From assembly GCA_045105615.1 (NCBI GenBank), contig JBGCDS010000026.1, positions 62,001 through 126,000 of the forward strand: 64,000 nt of DNA, given 5' to 3'. Shown here piece after piece: positions 44,476-53,966 of this stretch. Source of the DNA: UBA1858 sp045105615. GTDB taxonomy: Bacteria > Pseudomonadota > Gammaproteobacteria > UBA4575. Within the stretch, counting starts at the first letter, position 1, and each line of letters starts with the position of its first letter. The notes beneath the pieces are model-generated. The model saw only the letters and a list, made by a program, of their open reading frames with translations, did no database searches and was not told the DNA's origin. The translations under genes were made by a program, and so were the position numbers.

Positions 44476-45198
44476 ATGAAAGGTATTGATAGATTTTACA
44501 AGTTAAGATCGATAGCAAGCAGAATGATATATCCATGGGTGTGTTGTGTCTGTGGCTCTCATAATAAGGGGCACTCAGGAATATGTAACTCTTGTATTAG
44601 TCATTTACCCTGGTGTCTGAACGAAAACTTGTGTGTGGTTTGTGCACTCCCTATTTCTGTTGCAAGAAATACGAATAAGATCTGTGGAGAATGCCAAAAA
44701 TCACCACCTAATTACGATCAGATTCATGCTAATTTTTGGTATCAGTCGCCTATTGATAAGTTAATTTCCAGGTATAAATATCTGAATCAATGGGAAAATG
44801 CGCATACTTTAATTGAACTATCTGTTAATGCATTTACTGAAATATCGAAATCGGGTTTAGTGATACCGATGCCTAGTCATCCAGCGCGTGTTCGTGAGAG
44901 AGGGTTTAATGCTGTATTTGAATTACTTAAGTTGTTTAACAAACGAATAAAATTCGATTACGCGCTTGATAGGGTATTCCGCAGTAAATATACAGAAACA
45001 CAAACAGGCAAACTAAAAAGTCAGCGTAGAAAAAATGTTAAAGGGGCGTTTACAGTTGTTAAACCATTTAATAGAGATCATGTAATTATATTTGATGAAG
45101 TTGTGACAACAGGAGCAACGGTCAATGAACTTAGTCGTTGTTTAAAAAAAGCAGGTGTTAAACGAGTGACAGTCTGGGCAATTGCACGGACTAAATAG
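44476..45198 (+). CDS. comF: ComF-family phosphoribosyltransferase-like protein
   Basis: 240 residues. Two N-terminal pairs of cysteines (CCVCGS...CNSC and CVVCA...CGEC) suggest zinc binding, followed by a PRPP-type motif IIFDEVVTTGAT near residues 196-207. The homologue helps DNA uptake in naturally competent bacteria. dprA at 52.9-54.0 kb is another competence-associated gene. The last 8 bases overlap the end of convergent ubiA. Confidence 0.92.
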   Translation: MKGIDRFYKLRSIASRMIYPWVCCVCGSHNKGHSGICNSCISHLPWCLNENLCVVCALPISVARNTNKICGECQKSPPNYDQIHANFWYQSPIDKLISRYKYLNQWENAHTLIELSVNAFTEISKSGLVIPMPSHPARVRERGFNAVFELLKLFNKRIKFDYALDRVFRSKYTETQTGKLKSQRRKNVKGAFTVVKPFNRDHVIIFDEVVTTGATVNELSRCLKKAGVKRVTVWAIARTK

Positions 45199-46063
45199 GT
45201 AACCAATAACTCGCGGCAATTCCGATAAAGATAATTAAACCAACATAATTATTATTTAGAAATGCATCGAAGCAGTCTAGAGGTTTACGTGCATAAATCA
45301 GTATCTGCTGATAGATAAAAAATAAAGCTACAAGGAATAAACTACAAAAATACCAATAACGTAGTTCGACCTGTGTGCCAACAGATATTAAAGCAAGTAA
45401 TACAAAGACTTGTAAAATGCCAATGATAGTGCGATCAGAAGAGCCAAATAAGATCGCAGTAGACTTAACCCCGATTCTCATATCATCTTTACGGTCAACC
45501 ATGCCGTACATAGTGTCGTACGCAGTTGTCCAGAGAATAGTAGCAATAAATAATAACCAAGCCCATTTAGGAGGATAGGAATCGGTTAATGCTACAAATG
45601 CCATTGGTACAGCCCAGGCGAATGCTAGTCCTAGGTGTACTTGCGGCAAATAGTGCAGGCGCTTAGTAAAAGGATATGAAGCAGCTAGCGCGACAGCGAG
45701 TAAAGAAAACATAAGAGTGAGTTTATTTAAGAAAAACACCACTAAGCAAAATGCTATTAAACTTAATACTACAAATATTGAGATGGCTTCTAATGAGGAT
45801 ACATTGCGAGTCACAAGGGGACGGTTTTTGGTTCTTTCAACATCGCCATCAAAATTTTGATCAGCATAATCGTTGATTGCACAACCGGCAGAACGCATTA
45901 GAATTACACCAAGTATAAAAACAACTAATGTAGATAATTCGGGCGTTCCTTCACCTGCAATTAGTAATGCCCAGAGTGTAGGCCAAAGCAGCAGAAAAAT
46001 TCCTATAGGCTTATTTAAGCGTATTAGTTGAGCATAGGCGAGTAGCTTATTTTTTAGTGACAT
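45191..46063 (-). CDS. ubiA: 4-hydroxybenzoate polyprenyltransferase
   Basis: Membrane enzyme of ubiquinone synthesis that adds the polyprenyl chain to 4-hydroxybenzoate. 290 residues with about eight membrane helices and both Asp-rich motifs, NDYADQNFDGDVERTKNRPL and DTMYGMVDRKDD. It stands alone without ubiC. Confidence 0.97.
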   Translation of the reverse strand: MSLKNKLLAYAQLIRLNKPIGIFLLLWPTLWALLIAGEGTPELSTLVVFILGVILMRSAGCAINDYADQNFDGDVERTKNRPLVTRNVSSLEAISIFVVLSLIAFCLVVFFLNKLTLMFSLLAVALAASYPFTKRLHYLPQVHLGLAFAWAVPMAFVALTDSYPPKWAWLLFIATILWTTAYDTMYGMVDRKDDMRIGVKSTAILFGSSDRTIIGILQVFVLLALISVGTQVELRYWYFCSLFLVALFFIYQQILIYARKPLDCFDAFLNNNYVGLIIFIGIAASYWLPI

Positions 46064-46150
46064 AGTGTTTTATAAGTCATTATCTGCTTAGTCATAGGCA
46101 TGATAGCATTACCATAGATAATTCAATCATTAACATCAACATACTCAGTT

Positions 46151-46687
46151 ATGGCTATTAGAACATTTCAAACACATACGCCTAAGATAGATAAAACCGC
46201 TTACATTGATCCCACTGCTTTAGTCATTGGCCAGGTAGAAATGGGGGCAGATAGTTCGATATGGCCTATGACTGTTGTGAGAGGCGATATCAATACTATT
46301 TCAATTGGTGAGCGAACAAATATACAAGATGGCTCAATTTTGCATGTTAGTCATGATGGTGAATATAGCCCTGGTGGTGCGAGTATGACTATAGGAAATG
46401 ATGTCACCATAGGACATTCTGTTGTTTTACATGCCTGTACATTGATGGATTGTTGTTTAATCGGTATTGGATCGGTGGTATTAGATAATGCTATAGTGCA
46501 TAAGCATGCCATAGTTGGTGCTGGTTCATTAGTGACTAATGGAAAAGAGCTTGAAGGTGGTTATCTGTGGATGGGGCGACCGGCTAAAAAAGTACGCGAG
46601 TTGAGCGATAAAGAAATTGAGTACTTATCTTACTCTGCAAAGCATTATGTGAAAGTTAAACAGATGCACGAAAGTAGTGGGAGTTAA
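46151..46687 (+). CDS. Gamma-carbonic-anhydrase-like protein (YrdA/CaiE family)
   Basis: 178 residues in a left-handed beta-helix. The three His ligands expected for the family are visible around LHVSHDGEY and IGHSVVLHAC. Whether it has anhydrase activity cannot be read from sequence; E. coli YrdA is close by design. Converges on aroE with a 4-base overlap. Confidence 0.9.
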   Translation: MAIRTFQTHTPKIDKTAYIDPTALVIGQVEMGADSSIWPMTVVRGDINTISIGERTNIQDGSILHVSHDGEYSPGGASMTIGNDVTIGHSVVLHACTLMDCCLIGIGSVVLDNAIVHKHAIVGAGSLVTNGKELEGGYLWMGRPAKKVRELSDKEIEYLSYSAKHYVKVKQMHESSGS

Positions 46688-47508
46688 TTTTTAGGGCGTA
46701 GTAAATCAAATACCGGTTTGGTGTCTGGGCGAAAGCCTCGCCATATATAATAAGACTCGGCAGCTTGTTCGATTAGCATACCAATACCATCAATAGATTT
46801 TTTAGCGTTTAAGTTGTTTGACCAACTCATGAATGCGGTGGGTTTATCGCTATAGGCTAAGTCGTAACAAACTGTTTCAGTGCCGACAACAGTATTAGCT
46901 ATATCAGGAACATCATTGTTTAAGCTGGCTGAGGTAGCATTAATGATCAGATCAAAAACCTGACTAGTATCAATTTGATCAAAACCACAACTTTGAATAT
47001 TGCCTGCGGTTGAAAAACTATACGCTAGGTCATTGGCTTTAGATACGGTTCGATTTGCAATTAAAATACGGTTAGGCATTTCTTGTAAGAGGGGCAGAAG
47101 AATTCCTCGTGTCGCACCACCAGCACCAAGAATAAGAATATTGTTATTCTTTAGTTGAAGATGTTGATTGTGTTTTAAATCAGTTAATAAACCAATTCCA
47201 TCAGTATTTGCGCCCATCCAGCCTATCGTAGAGTCAAAGCTAATCGTGTTAACTGCACCAGCCGCCTGAGCATATTCATTGAGATGCTGGCACTGTCCGT
47301 AAGCAACTATTTTAAATGGGACGGTGACATTTAAGCCTAATCCGCCTTGGCTGATGAATTGGTTAACGCTTTGGGCAAACTGATCCGGTTCGGCAAGGAT
47401 CCGTTGGTAATCTATATTAATTTTTTCTTGTTCTGCGAAAGCGCTATGTATTTGTGGTGATTTACTGTGTTGTATTGGGTTACCAATAACTGCGTAGCTG
47501 TTTTTCAC
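46684..47508 (-). CDS. aroE: Shikimate dehydrogenase
   Basis: NADPH-dependent step of the shikimate pathway. 274 residues as in E. coli (272). Substrate site GNPIQHSKSPQIH, catalytic region VTVPFK, NTDGIG, and the NADP loop LGAGGATRG followed by NRTVSKA. It lies 11 bases behind hemB. Confidence 0.97.
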   Translation of the reverse strand: MKNSYAVIGNPIQHSKSPQIHSAFAEQEKINIDYQRILAEPDQFAQSVNQFISQGGLGLNVTVPFKIVAYGQCQHLNEYAQAAGAVNTISFDSTIGWMGANTDGIGLLTDLKHNQHLQLKNNNILILGAGGATRGILLPLLQEMPNRILIANRTVSKANDLAYSFSTAGNIQSCGFDQIDTSQVFDLIINATSASLNNDVPDIANTVVGTETVCYDLAYSDKPTAFMSWSNNLNAKKSIDGIGMLIEQAAESYYIWRGFRPDTKPVFDLLRPKN

Positions 47509-47519
47509 TGGAGAATAAA

Positions 47520-48515
47520 TTACTCAGTACGTAACCAGGCTGCAACATCTTTTGCGTAGTAAGTCAGTATAGCGTCTGCTCCAGCACGCTTCATGCCTAA
47601 AAGCGATTCAAGTACACATGATCTTTCATCAAGCCAGCCATTTTGAGTTGCCGCTTTGAGCATGGCGTATTCCCCACTGACCTGGTAAACGAATGTGGGA
47701 ACGCCAAATTCCATTTTTACTCGCTGTACGATATCTAAATACGGCATACCCGGCTTAACCATGACCATATCGGCGCCTTCATCTAGGTCTAACTGCACTT
47801 CTCTTAATGATTCATCACTATTAGCAGGGTCCATCTGGTAGCTGTATTTATTTCCACCACTTAAATTACTAGCAGAACCAACCGCATCACGAAAGGGGCC
47901 ATAGAAACTGGAGGCATATTTAGCAGAATAGGAAAGAATTTTCGTATTAACAAAGCCATGTCCTTCGAGCTCTGTCCGAATAGCTCCTATCCGTCCATCC
48001 ATCATATCTGAAGGGGCGACAATATCTGCACCGGCTTGTGCGTGTGATAGTGCCTGTTTGGCCAAAACTTCTACTGTTTCATCATTGACAACATAACCAT
48101 CTTTATCAATTAAGCCATCCTGTCCATGAGAAGTAAAAGGGTCTAATGCCACGTCGGTAATTACACCAAGTTCAGGGACTGCATTTTTAATTAAGCGAAT
48201 TGCCTTTTGTGCCAATCCTTCTGGATTAAAGGCTTCTTCAGCCGTTAAGGATTTTTTATGGTCAGGTATGACGGGGAAAAGTGCGATAGCTGGAATGCCC
48301 AGTTGACAAATAGTAGCCGCTTCTTTCTGTAATTCATCTAAGCTGACGCGTTCGACTCCTGGCATTGAAGTGATGGGCTCACGCTTAGCATTTCCCTCAA
48401 TAATGAACAGGGGGTAAATTAAATCTGAGACAGTTAATATATTTTCCTGCATTAATGCACGACTAAACTTGGAGGCGCGCATTCTGCGCATTCTGCTGTT
48501 GGGGAAGTAGCTCAC
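47520..48515 (-). CDS. hemB: Delta-aminolevulinic acid dehydratase
   Basis: Makes porphobilinogen for heme. 331 residues. The two active-site lysines are Lys199 (YSAKYASSFYGPF) and Lys254 (VKPGMPYL). The metal-site stretch reads DVALDPFTSHGQDG, without the cysteines of zinc enzymes, so it is the magnesium-dependent type known from Pseudomonas. Followed by aroE, preceded by hemF. Confidence 0.97.
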   Translation of the reverse strand: MSYFPNSRMRRMRASKFSRALMQENILTVSDLIYPLFIIEGNAKREPITSMPGVERVSLDELQKEAATICQLGIPAIALFPVIPDHKKSLTAEEAFNPEGLAQKAIRLIKNAVPELGVITDVALDPFTSHGQDGLIDKDGYVVNDETVEVLAKQALSHAQAGADIVAPSDMMDGRIGAIRTELEGHGFVNTKILSYSAKYASSFYGPFRDAVGSASNLSGGNKYSYQMDPANSDESLREVQLDLDEGADMVMVKPGMPYLDIVQRVKMEFGVPTFVYQVSGEYAMLKAATQNGWLDERSCVLESLLGMKRAGADAILTYYAKDVAAWLRTE

Positions 48516-48525
48516 TAAATTGTCC

Positions 48526-49443
48526 TTAGTGTTGGTTTAACCAATCTTTTGCGTGTAAAAAGTTTTCATAGAGGTCAGCTTCTGGACTTCCATTTTCTGG
48601 TTGCCAATTATACTCCCATCGAACCTGTGGTGGCAGTGACATAAGGATTGACTCTGTACGCCCCCCCGACTGAAGGCCAAATAATGTGCCTCTATCATAG
48701 ACTAAATTAAATTCAACATATCTACCACGACGGTATAACTGAAATTGACGTTCGCGATCTCCGAATGCTAAATCCTTTCGTCTTTCCACAATAGGTAAGT
48801 AGGCTGGAATAAAGTGATCGCCAACACTACGTAAAAAAGAAAAACTAGTTTCAAAATCAGGTTCGTTAAGATCATCAAAAAATAATCCACCAATGCCTCG
48901 AGGTTCTTTGCGGTGTGGAAGATAAAAATAGTCATCACACCATTTCTTGTATTTATTATATGTATTGTCAGCGAAAGGGTCGCAGGCATGTTTAGCGGTT
49001 TGGTGCCAATGAACTGCATCTTCTTTAAATCCATAATAAGGTGTTAAATCAAACCCGCCACCAAACCACCATATTGGATCTTTACCTTTAGGTTGGGCTA
49101 AGAAAAAACGTACGTTGCAGTGACTGGTTGGTGCATAAGGGTTGTTAGGGTGCAACACTAGTGAAACGCCTGCGGCTTCAAAGCTGCTACCTGATAATTC
49201 AGGACGTTGTGTTGTTGCTGCTTTAGGTAATTGATTACCGCTAACACGTGAAAAATTAACGCCAGCCTGTTCAAAGACAGCCCCGTTTCTTAATACACGA
49301 CTGCGACCGCCACCACCTTCTTCTCTGGTCCATTTATCTTCAGCAAACTGATTTCCATCTAATTGAGACAAATCATTACAGATGTTATTTTGTAATGATT
49401 CTAGATAAGTAAGGACGTCTTCTAAGTTTGGAATGGTGCTCAT
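48526..49443 (-). CDS. hemF: Oxygen-dependent coproporphyrinogen III oxidase
   Basis: Aerobic step of heme synthesis. 305 residues, as in E. coli (299). Conserved WFGGGFDLTPYYGF, RGIGGLFFDDL and RRGRYVEFNLVYDRGT motifs. A run of seven G (C on the plus strand, 48661-48667) falls in the codons for QSGGRTES; the frame is intact. Operon with hemB and tsaC. Confidence 0.98.
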   Translation of the reverse strand: MSTIPNLEDVLTYLESLQNNICNDLSQLDGNQFAEDKWTREEGGGGRSRVLRNGAVFEQAGVNFSRVSGNQLPKAATTQRPELSGSSFEAAGVSLVLHPNNPYAPTSHCNVRFFLAQPKGKDPIWWFGGGFDLTPYYGFKEDAVHWHQTAKHACDPFADNTYNKYKKWCDDYFYLPHRKEPRGIGGLFFDDLNEPDFETSFSFLRSVGDHFIPAYLPIVERRKDLAFGDRERQFQLYRRGRYVEFNLVYDRGTLFGLQSGGRTESILMSLPPQVRWEYNWQPENGSPEADLYENFLHAKDWLNQH

Positions 49444-49452
49444 AAGTTTGTT

Positions 49453-50001
49453 CTACCCGCGTAAAATGTTGCCGCTATTCAAATCAATAATAGTACTAGA
49501 CTTTGCAGTACCTGACGCTTGACTCTGGTCAATGTAATCAATATTAGGCCCAAATACTTTTCTTGCTTGTTGAATATCTTTACAAACTGGTTGGTTGCTA
49601 ATGTTTGCGCTAGTGGAGGCTATTGCACCGACTTGATTGCAAATAGACTTAATGCCTTTATGGTTAGTAATTCGAATAGCAATTTTATTGGTATCCCCAA
49701 TTAACTGTTGTGAGACATTACTTTTTGCAGGTACTAACCAAGTGGTGGGCGTTTTAGTAGCTGTTTTAAGCGTGTTAATAGAATCTATATCAACTTGAAT
49801 AAAGTCGTTGAGCTGATCTAGTGATGAGGCTAATAAAATAAAACTTTTGTCAGGGGGTCGTTGTTTAATTCGGCTTAAACGCGACAATAGCTTTTCAGCT
49901 GGCAAGCAAGCTAGTCCAATCACAGTGTCTGTTTGATGTGCAATCACACCATCATGACTTAAGATAACAGCAGCCTGATTGTGTGATGAATCGGTCATCA
50001 A
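49453..50001 (-). CDS. tsaC: Threonylcarbamoyl-AMP synthase
   Basis: Makes threonylcarbamoyl-AMP for the t6A37 modification of tRNAs. 182 residues, the short TsaC type without the Sua5 extension. The KxRPxxK motif is present as KQRPPDKSF, and so are the TDTVIGLAC and ASTSANISNQP segments. It stands between topA and hemF, as in related genomes. Confidence 0.95.
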   Translation of the reverse strand: MMTDSSHNQAAVILSHDGVIAHQTDTVIGLACLPAEKLLSRLSRIKQRPPDKSFILLASSLDQLNDFIQVDIDSINTLKTATKTPTTWLVPAKSNVSQQLIGDTNKIAIRITNHKGIKSICNQVGAIASTSANISNQPVCKDIQQARKVFGPNIDYIDQSQASGTAKSSTIIDLNSGNILRG

Positions 50002-50015
50002 AGAATATCTTTGAA

Positions 50016-52343
50016 TTACTTAGAAGCTTTTTTCTTTTTGGCAGTTTTACGTCGTGCTTTACGAGCAGGCGCCTTAGCAATCATTTCTTTGCATTGCTCA
50101 AGTGTTAAAGATGCGGGTTCTACATCTTTTGGTATTTTTGCGTTTTTCTTCCCGTCAGTGACATAGGGCCCATAACGACCATTAAGTACTTGTATGCCAT
50201 CTTCTACGAATTCATTAATAAATTTATTAGCGTCTTCTTCTTTTTTAATCGCAATAAACTCAAGTGCTTTCTCTAGAGTAATAGTGTGTGGGTCTTCACC
50301 TTTAATGGATGCATATTTAGTCCCATATTTAACGTATGGTCCAAAGCGCCCAAAGCTGGCTGCAATTTTTTCACCATCCTCTGTCTCGCCTAACTCGCGT
50401 GGTAATTTAAATAACTCCAGCGCGTCTTCCATGGTGACAGAATCCATTTTCTGTCCAGGGCGTAATCCCGCAAACTTCGGTTTTTCTTCATCATCCTTAG
50501 TACCAATCTGAACAAAAGGCCCATAGCGACCCATGCGTACACTCATAGGTTTGCCAGATTTGGGATGCATGCCAAGCTCGCGAGCTTCTATTGCTTCTTC
50601 ACGTGTAACAGAAACTTCTTTATCTTTAACTAAGGCATCAAGTGGTTGCCAAAATGATTCCATCACAGGTACCCACTCTTTTTCACCACGTGATATTTCA
50701 TCTAGCTCGTCTTCAAGACGGGCTGTGAAATCATAGTCAACGTATTGAGTGAAGTGCTTAGTTAAAAAGCGTGTGACTAGTCGCCCTATATCTGTTGGGA
50801 AAAAACGTCTGCTTTCAACTTCTGCATATTCTCTATTCTGTATGGTAGAAATAATCGAAGCATAGGTTGAAGGTCGGCCGATGCCGTATTCTTCTAATGC
50901 TTTAACTAAACTCGCTTCTGAAAATCTTGGCGGAGGCTCAGTGAAATGTTGTTCACTACGAATTTCTTCTAGACTAATTTCATCACCAACTTCCATCGCA
51001 GGAAGTAATCTTTCGTCACCACTATCAGCGGGTTTATCATCAGCTCCTTCTTGGTACACAGCCATAAATCCTGCATCTTTTATGGATGAGCCTAAAGCAC
51101 GGAAGATATTATCTTTATTACCGCAATGGAGTTCAACTGCAACTGTATTTAAAGTTGCGTGGGTCATTTGACTGGCAACAGTTCGCTTCCAGATCAGATC
51201 ATATAGTTTGTACTGTTCTGCGCTTAAGTGTTGTTTAATTTCTTCAGGTATACGTAATGCAGAAGTTGGACGAACAGCTTCGTGGGCTTCTTGAGCATTT
51301 TTAGATTTAGTTTTATAGACAGGTGGCTTTGCTGGCACAGAATCTTTGCCATAGCGTTCATTGATTAATCCACGTATCTCTTCTACTGCTTCATTAGCTA
51401 AAATGACGGAATCTGTACGCATGTAAGTGATAAGACCAACAGGACCTGACCCTAAATCAATTCCTTCATACAACTGCTGTGCTGTACGCATAGCTTTCTG
51501 TGCAGAAAAACGAAGCTTGCGAATTGCTTCTTGTTGCAAAGTCGAAGTGATGAATGGTGCAGTTGGATTACGGCGTCTTTCTTTTTTATCAACCTTGCCA
51601 ACAATGAGTTTTCCATCAGCGGCTTTAGTTAATGTTTTGTGCGCTGCTTTAGCTAACTTTTCAGTATTAATGTCAAACTGTGTGAGCTTATCTTTTTTAT
51701 AGTGCGACAGCTTAGCTTGGAATGCCTGTTTTTCCTTTTTACAGTCAGCTTCAATTGTCCAATATTCTAATGCTTCAAATTTTTCAATTTCATCTTCACG
51801 TTCGCATAGAAGTCTTAAAGCAGGACTTTGCACACGACCAGCTGATAATCCGCGTTTGATTTTTTTCCATAATAAAGGAGATAAATTAAAACCGACTAAA
51901 TAGTCGAGCGCACGTCTTGCCTGTTGTGCATAAACTAGGTCATTGGCAAGTCCGCGAGGGTTATCAATGGCATCTTGAACAGCTGACTTAGTGATTTCAT
52001 GAAATACAACTCGATGAACTTCTTTATCATCAAGCAGACCTCTTTCTTTTAATAATTCAGATAAATGCCATGAAATGGCTTCACCTTCTCTATCTGGGTC
52101 AGTCGCGAGATATAAAGCATCAGATTTTTTTAAAGCCTTGCTAATCGCTGTGACATGTTTTTCATTTCGTTCAATCAGTTGATATTTCATTGCAAACTGA
52201 TTTTCAGGGTCAACAGCACCTTCTTTGGGCACAAGGTCACGCACATGACCATAAGACGCCAGTACTTTGAAGTCTTTACCTAAATATTTTTCGATTGTCT
52301 TGGCTTTAGCCGGAGACTCTACGATGACGAGGTTCTTACCCAT
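50016..52343 (-). CDS. topA: DNA topoisomerase I
   Basis: Type IA enzyme that relaxes negative supercoils. 775 residues. The Toprim domain starts VESPAKAKTIEKYLG; the active-site tyrosine is Tyr307 in GLITYMRTDS. The C-terminal 200 residues hold three copies of a GRYGPxV-type repeat and end in a Lys/Arg-rich tail (KARRKTAKKKKASK). The Cys4 zinc ribbons of E. coli TopA (865 residues) are absent; only one Cys is found there. It lies 35 bases after smg. Confidence 0.97.
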   Translation of the reverse strand: MGKNLVIVESPAKAKTIEKYLGKDFKVLASYGHVRDLVPKEGAVDPENQFAMKYQLIERNEKHVTAISKALKKSDALYLATDPDREGEAISWHLSELLKERGLLDDKEVHRVVFHEITKSAVQDAIDNPRGLANDLVYAQQARRALDYLVGFNLSPLLWKKIKRGLSAGRVQSPALRLLCEREDEIEKFEALEYWTIEADCKKEKQAFQAKLSHYKKDKLTQFDINTEKLAKAAHKTLTKAADGKLIVGKVDKKERRRNPTAPFITSTLQQEAIRKLRFSAQKAMRTAQQLYEGIDLGSGPVGLITYMRTDSVILANEAVEEIRGLINERYGKDSVPAKPPVYKTKSKNAQEAHEAVRPTSALRIPEEIKQHLSAEQYKLYDLIWKRTVASQMTHATLNTVAVELHCGNKDNIFRALGSSIKDAGFMAVYQEGADDKPADSGDERLLPAMEVGDEISLEEIRSEQHFTEPPPRFSEASLVKALEEYGIGRPSTYASIISTIQNREYAEVESRRFFPTDIGRLVTRFLTKHFTQYVDYDFTARLEDELDEISRGEKEWVPVMESFWQPLDALVKDKEVSVTREEAIEARELGMHPKSGKPMSVRMGRYGPFVQIGTKDDEEKPKFAGLRPGQKMDSVTMEDALELFKLPRELGETEDGEKIAASFGRFGPYVKYGTKYASIKGEDPHTITLEKALEFIAIKKEEDANKFINEFVEDGIQVLNGRYGPYVTDGKKNAKIPKDVEPASLTLEQCKEMIAKAPARKARRKTAKKKKASK

Positions 52344-52378
52344 TTTGCTACTACGGAAGTAAAAAAGTGATCAGTAGT

Positions 52379-52852
52379 TTAATGTATGTGGGATGAGGAT
52401 AAATCCATAATCACATCTTCTAACCAATTATATGGTACGTCAGTACCAGAGAGGTTATACAACACGATCAGGCATACCCATCTAAGTTGCTCAATATTTA
52501 TTTCATCCGCTTCTAATGCCATTACTCTATCAATAACAAGTTCGCGACTTGCGGCGGTAAGAATGCCCATTTGCTCAAGTTCTAATAGGTAGCCCTGGCA
52601 ATCTAAGTCGAGTTTTTTGAGCTCCCACGGATTATAAACCCGTGTGGATCCATTCACAGGTGATGATAATTGTAAGTCATCATTTGAGGTTGGCAAGTCG
52701 GCTAGCCAGTTAAAGGCTTTCTCAACATCACCGTGATCAAATCCGACTTCAACTAATTCTTCTAGTAACGCCTCACGATTAAACATGGCGTCAGCTTCTT
52801 CAAAGTAGCTTTCAAACATGTAAGTTAAGACGTCCAGAACATTTTCTTTCAT
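52379..52852 (-). CDS. smg: Smg family protein (DUF494)
   Basis: 157 residues, acidic, mostly helical, matching the Smg/DUF494 family by MKENVLDVLTYMFESYFE at the N terminus and RWVCLIVLYNL near the end. Function unknown; it is found next to dprA and topA in many gammaproteobacteria, as here. Confidence 0.92.
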   Translation of the reverse strand: MKENVLDVLTYMFESYFEEADAMFNREALLEELVEVGFDHGDVEKAFNWLADLPTSNDDLQLSSPVNGSTRVYNPWELKKLDLDCQGYLLELEQMGILTAASRELVIDRVMALEADEINIEQLRWVCLIVLYNLSGTDVPYNWLEDVIMDLSSSHIH

Positions 52853-52867
52853 TTATCAAATCCGTTG

Positions 52868-53962
52868 CTATGCGCGAATATAGTGTCCAAAGGCGTCTGA
52901 GGTTACTCGGCCGCCAATTTCAAGCTCTGTCAGCATGGAGGAAACTTGTTCTGGGGTCAATCCACTTTTTTCAATAATTAATTCCATTGTCATGGGAGTG
53001 TATTCAAGATGGTCGAGTAAATCCTTGGCTTCATTGGCCAGTGGCTGCTGAAATTTCGTACAAGATGATGTGTGAATGTCGGTCTGCGCTAAAGCTGGTA
53101 CCTCTGAAAATATATCCTCAATACAGGTAGTGAGCTTAGCTCCTTGCTGAATTAGGTCATGGCATCCTTGATTGAGAGGGTTATTGATTGGTCCCGGGAC
53201 TGCAAAAACCTCTCTACCCTGCTCAAGGGCATAGCGAGCGGTGATTAAAGAGCCACTTTTGGCAGCAGCCTCTATGACTACTGTACCATGGCAAAGACCA
53301 CTTATAATTCGGTTTCTTCTTGGAAAATGTTGGGGTAATGGACTTACACCAGGTGGGAATTCTGAGAGTAATAATCCGCGCGAAGTAATTTCATGGGTGA
53401 GTAGACGGTGCTGTGGTGGGTAAATGCTGTCTAAACCATTGGCTAGTACAGCGATCGTTTTACCTCTGTCATTACTTAAAGCACCTTGATGGGCTTGCTT
53501 ATCGATACCTTTGGCTAAACCGCTTACGATCAAAACATCCATAGCGGCAAGTTTTGATGAGAAGTCAAAAGCTAAAGATTGGCCTAAGGAGCTCGATTTT
53601 CGACCGCCAACGATAGCTAGGCATGCGAAATGATCTAATAACTCAATATTGCCTGATGCATAAAGGATAGGGGGAGGCGCATATATCTGCTTAAGTAATT
53701 CTGGGTAGTCAGCGTGACAACTAAGAATTATGTGATTAAGTGGAGTCGCATTTAACCAATCTAGATCCCGTTGATAACGTGTAGAATTTTGAGAATGAAG
53801 GGCATGGGCAAGTCGAGGCGGGATATCGTTAGCGATTAGGTCACTGGTACTTGAGATGAATAAGTCTGCAATATTGGGGTATTTGCTGACTAAAAAATTG
53901 AATGATTTTGGCCCAATGCCGTTTATGTGCCAGAGTTTTAACCAGTACTCTAAATTACTCAT
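52868..53962 (-). CDS. dprA: DNA-processing protein DprA
   Basis: Binds incoming single-stranded DNA and loads RecA in natural transformation. 364 residues: N-terminal helical part (about 1-80), Rossmann-like core with VGGRKSSSLG, SGLAKGIDKQAHQGAL and SEFPPG, and a C-terminal winged-helix segment (about 300-364). Its Shine-Dalgarno lies inside a strong hairpin (53967-53998). Confidence 0.97.
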   Translation of the reverse strand: MSNLEYWLKLWHINGIGPKSFNFLVSKYPNIADLFISSTSDLIANDIPPRLAHALHSQNSTRYQRDLDWLNATPLNHIILSCHADYPELLKQIYAPPPILYASGNIELLDHFACLAIVGGRKSSSLGQSLAFDFSSKLAAMDVLIVSGLAKGIDKQAHQGALSNDRGKTIAVLANGLDSIYPPQHRLLTHEITSRGLLLSEFPPGVSPLPQHFPRRNRIISGLCHGTVVIEAAAKSGSLITARYALEQGREVFAVPGPINNPLNQGCHDLIQQGAKLTTCIEDIFSEVPALAQTDIHTSSCTKFQQPLANEAKDLLDHLEYTPMTMELIIEKSGLTPEQVSSMLTELEIGGRVTSDAFGHYIRA

Positions 53963-53966
53963 TGAT

